This document shows, piece after piece, positions 7,610 through 17,040 of a stretch of 47,347 bases of DNA. Each line of letters opens with the position of its first letter. Within the stretch, counting starts at the first letter, position 1. The position numbers and the translations under genes were made by a program. Origin of the DNA: Candidatus Magasanikbacteria bacterium CG10_big_fil_rev_8_21_14_0_10_47_10 (GTDB lineage: Bacteria > Patescibacteriota > Patescibacteriia > Magasanikbacterales > UBA922); the NCBI GenBank assembly GCA_002773135.1, contig PFCB01000030.1, positions 41,362-88,708 of the forward strand. Direction: 5' to 3'. Under the pieces are notes generated by a model. It was given only the letters and a program-made list of their open reading frames with translations, had not been told where the DNA came from and ran no database searches.

Positions 7610-8638
7610 CTACTGCCGCCATATGGCCTTTGCCAATTTCCAACCATATTTGGCTAATATCAGCACAATAAACAGGTATAATCCATACTGAGCAACCAGC
7701 AGCAAAAGAGCCAATAGACCAATAGTAATATCCTGTCCTATTTGGTTAATATCCATGACAAAATCACGCACCGCCATACGCCATGAATCGTTAATATCAT
7801 CAACATCCACATAGGTGCGCTCAATCACATTCACATAAAAATAGGTGTACTCCAATCGATCAAGCTGTTCCGCTTTTGCGCGAGACAGCTGATCGATTTG
7901 CGCGTTCACGGATATACGCTCTTGCGTCAGTCTTTCAATAATGCGCACCTTGCTATCGATAATCGTTGCCAAGGCATCTGCATTGCGAGACTGCCTCGCA
8001 ACCTCGGTAATTTCATTGTATGAAGCAAGCGCGCTATCCAGTGTCTCTTCAATGGATACTTTTTTCTTTTCCAAAATTTCAAGCTGGCTGGTAAAATCTT
8101 CCACCAACCGTTTGATCGTATATGTATTCTCGGACAATTCACGCGGATCAAGTCCTTGAATAATGCTCAAAATTTCCGCCTTTTTTTCATTTTTTACTTT
8201 GAACGTATAATTGCATCCCTTGTCATATACACTCGCGTTTTCAAAAATAACGTCCGCGCGATCTTTGAGTATGGCAATGGTACCGCACGTTTTTTCAAGG
8301 TCTTGCGTTTCAATGCGCGCGCTATATTCCGTTACTTCAAACGCTTCGGCATTGTCCCCCGGGACAGGATTGGGTCTTGGCGGCTCCGGCATGATATTTC
8401 GAACAGAGAGAGCCACGGCATCACTTCCCACGGCATAGGCGATTTCCTTTGCCGCGTAGTCATCTTGCGGCACGCCGGCAGATATACCAGGCGCCAGTGT
8501 TTTTGATCGTGTAAGCGATGTAAGCGACGAACCGAGTATGCGGGTGGCAAACGCCAACACCACAATAACAAGAAGCGATAAACCAACGATTTTCATCACA
8601 ATAGACGGCCTGATATTCACTTGTTTAAGAAAGTCCAT
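7610..8638 (-). CDS. DUF4349-like membrane protein
   Basis: N- and C-terminal TM, YSARIETQDLEKT and long coiled-coil LEILEKKKVSIEETLDSALASYNEI. Confidence 0.75.
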   Translation of the reverse strand: MDFLKQVNIRPSIVMKIVGLSLLVIVVLAFATRILGSSLTSLTRSKTLAPGISAGVPQDDYAAKEIAYAVGSDAVALSVRNIMPEPPRPNPVPGDNAEAFEVTEYSARIETQDLEKTCGTIAILKDRADVIFENASVYDKGCNYTFKVKNEKKAEILSIIQGLDPRELSENTYTIKRLVEDFTSQLEILEKKKVSIEETLDSALASYNEITEVARQSRNADALATIIDSKVRIIERLTQERISVNAQIDQLSRAKAEQLDRLEYTYFYVNVIERTYVDVDDINDSWRMAVRDFVMDINQIGQDITIGLLALLLLVAQYGLYLFIVLILAKYGWKLAKAIWRQ

Positions 8639-8658
8639 ATAAAAAAATTAGTATCACA

Positions 8659-8949
8659 TTAAAGTCGTTCCCACGCCTCAACACCGCCTTCGAGAGACTC
8701 AATATTATAGCCCTTCGCTGTCAGCTCTCTGGCAACAATATCGCATCTGGCCCCGGACTTGCAGAGGACGACGATTTTTTTATCCTTTGGGAATTTACCC
8801 GCACCCGCGTCCAAGAAAATCTGCCCCATAGGGATATTGCGCGACCCGGGTATCTTTGATCCGGCCGTGAACTCGGTGGCCTCCCTCACATCAATCAAGT
8901 CAATATCCTCACCGCTCTCCATGTGTTGCTTGAGTTCGTGTGGCTGCAT
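8659..8949 (-). CDS. Stand-alone rhodanese-like protein
   Basis: IDVREATEFTAGSKIPGSRNIPMGQ and CKSGARC active-site loop. Confidence 0.9.
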   Translation of the reverse strand: MQPHELKQHMESGEDIDLIDVREATEFTAGSKIPGSRNIPMGQIFLDAGAGKFPKDKKIVVLCKSGARCDIVARELTAKGYNIESLEGGVEAWERL

Positions 8950-9026
8950 ACTGCGTGTAGTCTTAAAAATTATTGTTCCTCTGTTCTACGGACTATCATA
9001 CACCGCAACGGCAACAGGGATCAACT

Positions 9027-9051
9027 AAAAAAACGCCCGAAGGCGTTTTTT
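9027..9051 (-). terminator. Intrinsic terminator of the helicase gene
   Basis: AAAAACGCC-cga-AGGCGTTTTTT. Confidence 0.65.
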
Positions 9052-9058
9052 AAATCAC

Positions 9059-10357
9059 TTATGCTGTTCTACGGTGACCGCCCCCACTTCGCCCTCCTGG
9101 GGAACGACGTGCTTTAAATGGGGCTGGTCTTCCTCCCTGCCCGCGACTACTACCACGATTTCCGCCACGATAACCACCACCTCTGCGAGCAAATACCGGA
9201 GGCTCTTCGTAGGCAGGCTTTTCGCGCTCCGGCGGCAGTTCAGGCACAGACAAGATCGGCAATGACTTACGAATCAGTCGCTCAATCTTTTTGATATCAG
9301 CCTTCTCGGATGGCGTGACAAAAGAGATGGCTTTTCCAAACCGTCCCGCACGACCGGTGCGTCCAATTCGATGAACATAATCTTCCGAATTATCCGGCAA
9401 ATCAAAATTTAAAACAATTGAAATATCTTTTACATCAATACCGCGTGCCGCAATATCCGTTGCCACCATGGTACGAAATTTTCCACGAGTGAATCCGTCC
9501 AGTGCCGCTTTTCTCTGTGGTTGAGAACGATTTCCATGGATTTCGGTCGCTGTGTGTCCCATGTTGCGAATATCTCGCGCAATGCGTTTTGCCCCATGTT
9601 TGGTTCGTGAAAAAATGAGAATCTTTTCATGTTCATACTTTTGAAGCAACGAATCGAGCAAACGCATTTTATCATTTTTTCGAACGACAAATACTTCCTG
9701 CTCCACGTTTTCTGCGGATGTTCCCTGCGGCGCAATTTCAATCCGTAGCGGCATTTTCATAAACTGGCTGGCCAGTGATGAAATCGACTGCGGCATTGTG
9801 GCGGAAAACAACATAGTCTGTCGCTCTTTTGGTGCCTTTTGCAAAATAAGTTTTATTTGTGGCAAAAATCCCACATCAAGCATTCTATCCGCTTCATCAA
9901 GCGTAATCATGCGAACATGATCAAGAGAAAAAGCTCTCTGCTTCATAAGGTCAGCCAAACGTCCGGGTGTCGCAATCACAATGTGAGGCTTTGCCTTTAA
10001 GGCGCGGACCTGCGGATGTTGAGACGTACCGCCAATAATCACTGCCAAGCGCAGGCCAAGTGCGCCTCCAACTTGCTTCAGTGCCTGCTCAACCTGCAAC
10101 GCAAGTTCTCGCGTGGGGACCAAAATCAGTCCCTGCCCCTTGTGCACGGCCAGGCGCTGAATCATTGGGATACCAAACGCCAAGGTTTTTCCCGTCCCTG
10201 TCTGGGCAATCCCTACGATGTCTTTTCCTTCCAACGCGTCCGGAATAACCTGATGTTGTATGGGCGTGGGCGTATCAAATCCATTCTTCTCCAAAAGAGC
10301 CAAGAAATTGGCCTTTATCCCAAGGTCGCGAAAGCGACCGGTGTGTGACTGTGTCAT
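9059..10357 (-). CDS. DEAD-box RNA helicase
   Basis: AQTGTGKT, PTRELALQ, DEAD, SAT, ARGID, HRIGRTGRAG motifs; start placed at MTQSHTG, alternative ATG at 10396. Confidence 0.93.
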   Translation of the reverse strand: MTQSHTGRFRDLGIKANFLALLEKNGFDTPTPIQHQVIPDALEGKDIVGIAQTGTGKTLAFGIPMIQRLAVHKGQGLILVPTRELALQVEQALKQVGGALGLRLAVIIGGTSQHPQVRALKAKPHIVIATPGRLADLMKQRAFSLDHVRMITLDEADRMLDVGFLPQIKLILQKAPKERQTMLFSATMPQSISSLASQFMKMPLRIEIAPQGTSAENVEQEVFVVRKNDKMRLLDSLLQKYEHEKILIFSRTKHGAKRIARDIRNMGHTATEIHGNRSQPQRKAALDGFTRGKFRTMVATDIAARGIDVKDISIVLNFDLPDNSEDYVHRIGRTGRAGRFGKAISFVTPSEKADIKKIERLIRKSLPILSVPELPPEREKPAYEEPPVFARRGGGYRGGNRGSSRGQGGRPAPFKARRSPGGRSGGGHRRTA

Positions 10358-10362
10358 AAAAA

Positions 10363-10397
10363 AATGTGTGACCCGATGTTCTTGAAGGTCACACATT
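10363..10397 (-). promoter_or_regulatory. Terminator-like leader hairpin abutting the helicase start codon
   Basis: Perfect 11-bp stem AATGTGTGACC/GGTCACACATT followed by a T-run then ATG at 10357. Confidence 0.6.
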
Positions 10398-10454
10398 GAC
10401 ACAAAAAAGATTCGAGTCTCTCGGCGAATACAGCCGAGGATAAATGAATACGCC

Positions 10455-10483
10455 ACTATAGCAGAAAATGGCGATTTTGTCAA
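10455..10483 (-). promoter_or_regulatory. Sigma70-type promoter of the helicase gene
   Basis: TTGACA-N17-TATAGT on minus strand. Confidence 0.75.
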
Positions 10484-10585
10484 GAGACGATGCAATTTGG
10501 TGCTCTTGAAACAACAGACCAACCCATATACAATGAAGAAGCGACAGTATGGACATGTTACTCGAAACCATGTGATAAAAGTCTT

Positions 10586-11878
10586 ATGGAAAAAAAACGC
10601 ATCGCGGTTATTGGGGCGGGAATCGCTGGCCTTACATGCGCCTATGAACTGCACAAAGCCGGACATAACGTTGTTGTATTTGAAAAAGAATCGTATGTTG
10701 GCGGAAGGATGTCTACCAGAATAAAGGATGAATTTCCAATGGATACAGGCGCAAATCATCTGGCGAATGTGTACCACCACATGAGAGATCTTGTGGACGA
10801 ACTTCATCTTGAATGGGAGCCAATGAAATTTTTAAATTATCGCATTATAAAAGATGGGATGCCTGTCGGTCTTCTTGATACCATGGGGAGACTGGATAAC
10901 ATACGCCTCGCCTTCCAAGCATTCATTGGAAAACGGAGAAAAACGGATTTTTTCAACCTCTCCACTGCCGTCAAGTACGATACAGATAATGTTGAACATT
11001 TCACGCGCAAATACATGGGCAGTCGCGCATTTAAATATCTGATAGATCCTTTTGTCAGTGTGTATCAATTTCATCGCGGAGGCGACCTCAGTCTGGGCAC
11101 CATGTATGCCATGATTGAATCACAATACAACCACACAGAAGATTGGAAGCTTTCTCAAATCAAAGGAGGCATGATTGCGCTACCGCAGGCACTGGCAGAC
11201 ACACTTGATACGCGGCTGAATACGCCGGTAACCAACGTAGCTGTTCACGAACAGAACAGCCTCACCGTCGCGACCAAGGATGGAGTGGAAACAGTGGACA
11301 TTGTGGTGTCTGCCGCCACAGCCGATGTCACAAAAAAAATATACCCGAAAGCATCACCCGGGCAACGGGCAGTGCTTGATGGTACCGAATACGCGTCAAC
11401 ACTTGCCGTCGCACTGAAAGTCCCAAAAGATCTTTTGGGAGACACAACGATTGTATGGGTTCCCTATGTGGAAGGTAGCGCCATTTCCGGCTACACAAAT
11501 GAAGCAATGAAAGGCGATGATCTCATTCATAATGGCAAAACGCTCCTTCTTGTCTGGTTTCACGAAACCTTTGCAAAAACGATGATGGACAAAACAGATG
11601 AAGAAATATATGAGATTGCCCAAAAAGAACTGATCAAGGTCTGCCCGGCCATTACGGACAAATCATTGCTAGAAAATCACGACATCCAGCGATGGCCGCA
11701 GGCCATGCCAAAATTTTCAGCAGGGCACCTTTCACGCGTTGAGGTATTTTTAAAAAAGCATCAGGGAGAAAACAATGTATTTTTTTGTGGCGACTACCTG
11801 AATGCTCCTTGGACAGAAGGCGCGCTTCAACAAGGGCAGCGCGTGGCCAAGGAAATTATCGCGAAAATCGAGGGATAG
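10586..11878 (+). CDS. FAD-dependent oxidoreductase, amine oxidase / phytoene desaturase / protoporphyrinogen-oxidase-like
   Basis: RIAVIGAGIAGLTCAYELHKAGHNVVVFEKESYVGGRM and C-terminal VFFCGDYLNAPWTEGALQQGQRVAKEI. Confidence 0.85.
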   Translation: MEKKRIAVIGAGIAGLTCAYELHKAGHNVVVFEKESYVGGRMSTRIKDEFPMDTGANHLANVYHHMRDLVDELHLEWEPMKFLNYRIIKDGMPVGLLDTMGRLDNIRLAFQAFIGKRRKTDFFNLSTAVKYDTDNVEHFTRKYMGSRAFKYLIDPFVSVYQFHRGGDLSLGTMYAMIESQYNHTEDWKLSQIKGGMIALPQALADTLDTRLNTPVTNVAVHEQNSLTVATKDGVETVDIVVSAATADVTKKIYPKASPGQRAVLDGTEYASTLAVALKVPKDLLGDTTIVWVPYVEGSAISGYTNEAMKGDDLIHNGKTLLLVWFHETFAKTMMDKTDEEIYEIAQKELIKVCPAITDKSLLENHDIQRWPQAMPKFSAGHLSRVEVFLKKHQGENNVFFCGDYLNAPWTEGALQQGQRVAKEIIAKIEG

Positions 11879-13535
11879 GAGAAGTGGGAAGAGCGGCAAT
11901 CAATTCATCATCTGACGCAAGGTTCTTTGGATCAATAAAAGTATCCCCTGTTATGTCCATGTACAGCTGCGTGCCCGTGTGCAGGGTGCCTGCGATTCCC
12001 GCGTATCCGCTAGATGCATTGCACCACCAAAAATTTGGCCATGGCGTAGGCGCTTTTAAGCGACCAAGACCCATTTGCTTGGGTGTCATAGTAGAACCAT
12101 AGGCATTCCCCATTGGCGCCATACAAAAATCTTCATTCGTTGTCGGGGATCCAATTTGCTTCACCACTATGTGTTTGCGCAGATCCGGGACATATTTTTG
12201 TTCAATAATATCCAATAACCTATTTGCCATTTTTTGTTTCAGCTTCATATACTCCACATAGCTTGTGTCGTACGCATCTTTAAACGGCTGGTATCCCATA
12301 AAGGAAGCAATCTCCAAAATTTGACCGCCCTCGGCCGGGACAGTACCGGGCTCATTTGAATGAAGCGACGGCGTGGACATAAAAAACCAAGGCTTCTCAA
12401 AATTAAGATCTTTTTGCTGACGCCACATCTTGTTCATGTCCCAATCCTCCAAGTGCCATATATTAAATTTACCAAATCCGTACTCTCGGAGGTCAATACT
12501 ATTATCCAGGCCCAAATATATCATGAGACCTGTCATGGAATATTCGTAATCGAGCTTTTTTTGTTCGCGTGCGGGAAATTTATCCCAACCAATCAATTTT
12601 TTTGCCGCGAGCTGGGGATCCATATTGCAGATAAACCCTTTTTTCGCTGTAAATATTTTTCCATCTTTGGTTTCTACACTTGAAACACGATCCCCTTCCA
12701 CATTCACCTTTGTTGCCTCAGTTTCATAGTATATATGACATCCGGGTTTTTCGGTTATACAATTCACCAACCCCTCAATATATCCCTTAAAATGTTTTGT
12801 CGGATAGTACGCGCCCGTATTATATCCTCCAAATAGCCCAACATAGCTAAAGATGGATAATCTGCCCGGTGGTTCCCCCATGTCGCCGGAATTGGCAATC
12901 AGCACTGCCTGCGCTTCTTTTGATAAGCCACACTCGTCAAACACATCTTGCAATGTTTTCGCGCGATATTTCAACATTCCTCTCAATTGTAGGGCATACA
13001 GTGGAAACTGCCACCATGCAATTTTTCCGGTTGGAAACGCGCGCATTTCTTCTCGAAGACGAGCAAGAATACCGGTAAACTGTTCAACGTGCTTTTTTTG
13101 ACCGGGATACGCCGCATCAATATTTTGTGCGAGCTTGTCCCACCCATACGGAATTTTTACGCGTTTGCCATCCGGCATCACCATATGATCATATCCCGCC
13201 GGATCATATAAATTCCACGACAATTCTTTTTCAAGGCCTATTTTTTTCAAAAATTCCCACATGACTGCTCCTTTGCCACAACTCCATGTATAATGAATTT
13301 GCGCGCAAAAATGAAAATCCCCCGCGCGAAACGTATGCGCATACCCGCCGGGGACATCATGATATTCAAGCATACAAATTGTATTGCCGGCATTTGCCAA
13401 AAGTGAGCCAGCCACCAAGGCGGAATGCCCCGATCCGATGATTACGTAATCATATTCATGTCCCTGCGCGTACCGCTCATCTTGCGCGGCGTGCTGTTCT
13501 TTTGTGAGAGCCCCCGTGCTTGTTCGTTTGGCCAT
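11856..13535 (-). CDS. CrtI-family/retinol-saturase-like FAD oxidoreductase
   Basis: YDYVIIGSGHSALVAGSLLANAGNTICMLEYHDVPGGYAHTF and C-terminal GIAGTLHTGTQLYMDI. Confidence 0.8.
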   Translation of the reverse strand: MAKRTSTGALTKEQHAAQDERYAQGHEYDYVIIGSGHSALVAGSLLANAGNTICMLEYHDVPGGYAHTFRAGDFHFCAQIHYTWSCGKGAVMWEFLKKIGLEKELSWNLYDPAGYDHMVMPDGKRVKIPYGWDKLAQNIDAAYPGQKKHVEQFTGILARLREEMRAFPTGKIAWWQFPLYALQLRGMLKYRAKTLQDVFDECGLSKEAQAVLIANSGDMGEPPGRLSIFSYVGLFGGYNTGAYYPTKHFKGYIEGLVNCITEKPGCHIYYETEATKVNVEGDRVSSVETKDGKIFTAKKGFICNMDPQLAAKKLIGWDKFPAREQKKLDYEYSMTGLMIYLGLDNSIDLREYGFGKFNIWHLEDWDMNKMWRQQKDLNFEKPWFFMSTPSLHSNEPGTVPAEGGQILEIASFMGYQPFKDAYDTSYVEYMKLKQKMANRLLDIIEQKYVPDLRKHIVVKQIGSPTTNEDFCMAPMGNAYGSTMTPKQMGLGRLKAPTPWPNFWWCNASSGYAGIAGTLHTGTQLYMDITGDTFIDPKNLASDDELIAALPTSPIPRFSR

Positions 13536-13678
13536 ACTCGTACGATTTTATATTCAGTCTCACAATGGTACCACAATAAAAAATGCTGGCAATGGCATGT
13601 GCTTTTACCCAATTTTTTTTATCGCTTGAAACATTGGGGTTACCCATATACAATGGATGAAACACTAAGTAACATGGT

Positions 13679-14164
13679 ATGCAGCTGCCAAAGCGAAAAC
13701 CCGGGAAATACAGTCAAATTCCTTCAGATACAACCATGAGCCAGCACAAATATGAAGAGCTCAAGCGAGAACTTCAACAGCTGAAAGCAAAACATCCACA
13801 TGCTGCTTCAGAAGTAAGCCGGCTGGCGGAAATGGGAGACTTCTCCGAAAATGTGGAATACCAACTGGCCAAAGGGCGTTTGCGTGGCATCAATAGCGCA
13901 ATATTAAAAATCGAATACCAAATCAATCATGCGAATGTTATTCAACCCTGTCAAAATGGCATTGTGGAAATTGGAAGTATCGTTACTGTCTCATCTTCCG
14001 GGGGTGAACGCACATATACGATATTGGGCTCGTCAGAGGTAAATCCGAGTCACGGTATCATATCCTATCTCTCACCACTGGGTTCAGCCCTCCTTGGACA
14101 CAAACAAGACGATGACGTGGATGTATTAGGTGTGGGAATTTTCAAAATTATCAGTATCACATAA
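13679..14164 (+). CDS. GreA/GreB-family transcription elongation factor-like protein
   Basis: EVSRLAEMGDFSENVEYQLAKGRLRGINSAILKIEYQI; C-terminal FKBP-like GSIVTVSSSGGERTYTILG. Confidence 0.85.
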   Translation: MQLPKRKPGKYSQIPSDTTMSQHKYEELKRELQQLKAKHPHAASEVSRLAEMGDFSENVEYQLAKGRLRGINSAILKIEYQINHANVIQPCQNGIVEIGSIVTVSSSGGERTYTILGSSEVNPSHGIISYLSPLGSALLGHKQDDDVDVLGVGIFKIISIT

Positions 14165-14192
14165 AAAACATGGCATCAAAACCATGTTTTTT
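14165..14192 (+). terminator. Intrinsic terminator
   Basis: AAAACATGG-catcaaaa-CCATGTTTTTT. Confidence 0.75.
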
Positions 14193-14217
14193 CATTTGCT
14201 GAGACAGAACGGCAACA

Positions 14218-15018
14218 CTACTTCATTAACTTTTTTAATTTCTCTCGTGTACTTGTCACATAGTCATAGTGAAGCAAAAAGGCATACGCAAAACTAAAAT
14301 ATCCGGCTAACCACAGCAGATCAATATACCGATATAGTTTCACATTCCCGTTATAGGCTTCTACAAAAATGCCAAACAAAATATCTGCCAACAAGAAAAA
14401 GGCAAACCCAATGGTAACGGTGATCCAAAAACGAGCAAATTTCCCATCACCGGACTGGAGTAAGGGAAGCAAGACCAAGCTGGATGCGACCACAAGCAAC
14501 AAATCACCAATCCCATAGGCCATTGCTATCCCATTTTCAAGCATCGTCGCTCCCTGATGATACGCCTGGTACACTCCATAATATGAAATGGGAATAACAA
14601 AAAATGACACAATAATGATATACACGGCAATATGAGCAAGACGGATTTGACCAAACATTTTTTTTACTATGGCTCCTTCTTTGAGCAACGCATAGATAAA
14701 AAATATGTAGGCCAGCAAGAAAAAAATATCCGCAACAGATGGAAACGGATCGATATGTAATAAATTCTCAAAAACATACCAAAAAATCTCTCCCAGTGTC
14801 CAAAATAAAATACCCACGGACAAGCAAGTCATCATACCCCCTGTTATGCTTTTTGCATACAATCTCGACAATCGGAAACCTGCGACAACGGCAATGATGG
14901 GAAAAACAAGATAGGCGGTTGATATATACAAACCGGTCGGATCAACCGCAACATAGGACAACACTAAAACCAAAAATAGCAGGCACAACGGAACAAATAT
15001 TTTAAGACTTAATTGCAT
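14218..15018 (-). CDS. Multi-TM membrane protein, sensor-domain-like
   Basis: About 8 hydrophobic segments over 266 aa. Confidence 0.6.
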   Translation of the reverse strand: MQLSLKIFVPLCLLFLVLVLSYVAVDPTGLYISTAYLVFPIIAVVAGFRLSRLYAKSITGGMMTCLSVGILFWTLGEIFWYVFENLLHIDPFPSVADIFFLLAYIFFIYALLKEGAIVKKMFGQIRLAHIAVYIIIVSFFVIPISYYGVYQAYHQGATMLENGIAMAYGIGDLLLVVASSLVLLPLLQSGDGKFARFWITVTIGFAFFLLADILFGIFVEAYNGNVKLYRYIDLLWLAGYFSFAYAFLLHYDYVTSTREKLKKLMK

Positions 15019-15230
15019 ATAATCTTATTGAGAGAATATTTTTCAAGCTCCTGCTCGGCACCGCGCTGTCCCAGATACTCTGTCAAAAGCTCTGTTAAGG
15101 AAGTCAAAATAAGTTCGTCTGATTTGCCCACATAAAAATGACGGTACATGCCCGCCATGCTCTCGCCAAAATGTGTTGCTATTATTGTAACAGCCTTCTG
15201 TCTAATATCTTTGGAACTCATATGTGACAT
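15009..15230 (-). CDS. Small hypothetical protein (73 aa)
   Basis: Internal ATG MSHMSSKDIRQKAVTIIATHFGESMAGMYRHFY; overlaps the downstream membrane gene by about 10 bp. Confidence 0.55.
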   Translation of the reverse strand: MSHMSSKDIRQKAVTIIATHFGESMAGMYRHFYVGKSDELILTSLTELLTEYLGQRGAEQELEKYSLNKIICN

Positions 15231-15501
15231 AGTATACACTGTTTTCAAATTGAAAAAAACACCGATCATCCGGCGTTTATGATTGTTCTGCAATGCCGTA
15301 TTATCGAGACGGCTTATTATTCCTATTCCCAATACTCCGCTGCCTATAGGCACCTGTTGTGCTTGTTTTTTTTGCCTTGAAACCGCTACTTCCATGAAGA
15401 TGAGATTTTTGATTTCTAGACGTCACCTTTGAATCACTTGTATTTTTGGCAGCGCTTTTTAAATTTTTTAAAATTGTACTAAGCATATTTCTTTTTTATT
15501 G

Positions 15502-15527
15502 CTTCCCCTGCGGATACATTCAAAATG
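15502..15527. repeat. Intergenic repeat copy A (CTTCCcCTGCGGATaCATTcAaAATG)
   Basis: 22/26 identity to 16637-16662, direct orientation. Confidence 0.55.
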
Positions 15528-15659
15528 AGTCTATAAACGTTCTATATTATATAGTATGAATACAAAAGAACAAAAACAACCTGATACGACTGCCTTTGCT
15601 CTTTCCTCCTTTTTTCTCCTTCATTCGTTGCTTGAAAGAACGCTTCGGATGCAAAATCC

Positions 15660-16496
15660 TTACAGGTTCTGGCCCACCTCGCGGACGATCGATGTGACCA
15701 ACCGTCCGAACGGCTCCTTCATGCCATCAACGACCTGCACGACCCCCTCGTGGCTGATCGGCAGCAGAGAACCCATGCCCGCCCCCATGTTCGTGACCAA
15801 GGCGAGGTCCAGCACCTTCGCCCCCATCTGGGCCGCAGCGATGACCTCGGGAACGGTGGACATGGTTGCCACGTCAGCGCCCATGCGCGCCATGGCCTCG
15901 ACCTCGGCAACCGTCTCGTAGGTGCGCCCCATCTTGAAGGCCGACACACCCCAATGGAAGGAGACCCCTTCGTCCAGCGCGCACCGCTTGGCGATCCGCA
16001 AGAAGTGCGGGTCGAAGACCTCCTCCATGGGCGAGAACTCCACGCCGAGCTCCGGAATCCCCGGGCCACTCGTGGGGTCGGGGCAGTTGAGCCCCAGCTG
16101 CGAACGAATCCCCACGATGTCGCCGGGCTCCAAGTTCCGCGTCACCGCCCCGGTTGCGTGCGTGATGATGAGTCGCTTCACGCCCAGTGTCACCATGAGC
16201 CGGGTGAGGAAGACCACCTCGTGGACCGTGTATCCCTCGTAGAGGTGGATTCGGCCCCGCAGCATGACCACAGGGACTCCCTCCAAGTAGCCCCAGACCA
16301 ACTGGCCGGCATGGCCGGTCACCCCCGGCACCTTGCAGTGTGGAATCTCATTGTAATCACAGAATACCGACTGCCCCACCAGGTTGGTCAGGTAGCCAAG
16401 CCCAGAGCCTAGCGTGATGGAAAACTTGGGGATGAAGTCCCCCATCATCTCCTTGACCGCCGCAGCAGCCTGATCGAGCTTTTCCTTCTCAGTCAA
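15660..16496 (-). CDS. punA: Purine-nucleoside phosphorylase
   Basis: TLGSGLG, GHAGQLVWGYLEGVPVVMLRGRIHLYEGY, MSTVPEVIAA; AAGGAG SD ahead of TTG start at 16496 (ORF extends to 16520). Confidence 0.88.
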   Translation of the reverse strand: MTEKEKLDQAAAAVKEMMGDFIPKFSITLGSGLGYLTNLVGQSVFCDYNEIPHCKVPGVTGHAGQLVWGYLEGVPVVMLRGRIHLYEGYTVHEVVFLTRLMVTLGVKRLIITHATGAVTRNLEPGDIVGIRSQLGLNCPDPTSGPGIPELGVEFSPMEEVFDPHFLRIAKRCALDEGVSFHWGVSAFKMGRTYETVAEVEAMARMGADVATMSTVPEVIAAAQMGAKVLDLALVTNMGAGMGSLLPISHEGVVQVVDGMKEPFGRLVTSIVREVGQNL

Positions 16497-16550
16497 TGTA
16501 CTCTCCTTGGGGCTGAGCAAACCCCGTCATTACGCTCAGTTGCTTATGCC

Positions 16551-16579
16551 AAGCTAGCATTATTTTGGGTAAATGTCAA
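16551..16579 (-). promoter_or_regulatory. Candidate promoter of punA
   Basis: TTGACA-N17-TAGCTT with extended -10 TGc. Confidence 0.5.
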
Positions 16580-16600
16580 TATATAAAGGAAAAAAAGTAT

Positions 16601-16624
16601 AAAAAAATCTGCTCATATGAGCAG
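16601..16624 (-). terminator. Intrinsic terminator
   Basis: Perfect palindrome CTGCTCATATGAGCAG followed on the minus strand by a T-run. Confidence 0.6.
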
Positions 16625-16636
16625 AAAATAAATTTA

Positions 16637-16662
16637 CTTCCACTGCGGATGCATTTAGAATG
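16637..16662. repeat. Intergenic repeat copy B (CTTCCaCTGCGGATgCATTtAgAATG)
   Basis: Direct repeat of 15502-15527. Confidence 0.55.
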
Positions 16663-16763
16663 GATAAGTGAAAAAATATTGTTAACCAACGTGATATGTT
16701 TTGACTCTCCAGCCGACACATTACACTATATCCCTTCTGCTCGAATAACTATCACAATAGTCT

Positions 16764-17015
16764 TCAACGATGTTTACAACCGGGCCAGCAGCATGGCCGA
16801 CGCTTCCCTGATAATAGATCCGTGCGAGTCCTCTCTATTCGATGAGCACGTGTCTCCGGTTTCTTTGCTGATTCAACCCAACAAATCCATTCATTGCGCG
16901 CAAGCGGCGTAATATCTTCCCAAGCGGCTACTGCTTTTGGCACCGAGGTAAGAATCTTTTGTAAATCTGCCGGAATAGTATGAACCACTCCTGAAGATAT
17001 TTTTTTACTAGTCAT
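16764..17015 (-). CDS. YdeI/OmpD-associated-like small protein
   Basis: IPADLQKILTSVPKAVAAWEDITPLARNEWICWVESAKKPETRAHRIERT...GKRRPCCWPGCKHR. Confidence 0.75.
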   Translation of the reverse strand: MTSKKISSGVVHTIPADLQKILTSVPKAVAAWEDITPLARNEWICWVESAKKPETRAHRIERTRTDLLSGKRRPCCWPGCKHR

Positions 17016-17040
17016 ATCCTTAGTATGTCCATCCTTTCAA

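Noticed and set aside
10358-10807. N-terminal extension of the helicase ORF up to 10807
   Set aside because: Passes through the promoter and leader hairpin and overlaps the divergent FAD gene; conserved helicase start is near MTQSHTG
15301-15486. 61-aa basic ORF MLSTILKNLKSAAKNTSDSKVTSRNQKSHLHG...
   Set aside because: Low-complexity, overlaps another ORF, no recognisable domain; cannot be supported as a gene from sequence alone
15719-16412. Long ORFs 15719-16069 (-) and 15750-16412 (+)
   Set aside because: Shadow ORFs caused by the GC-rich punA gene; low-complexity Arg/His-rich translations without domain motifs
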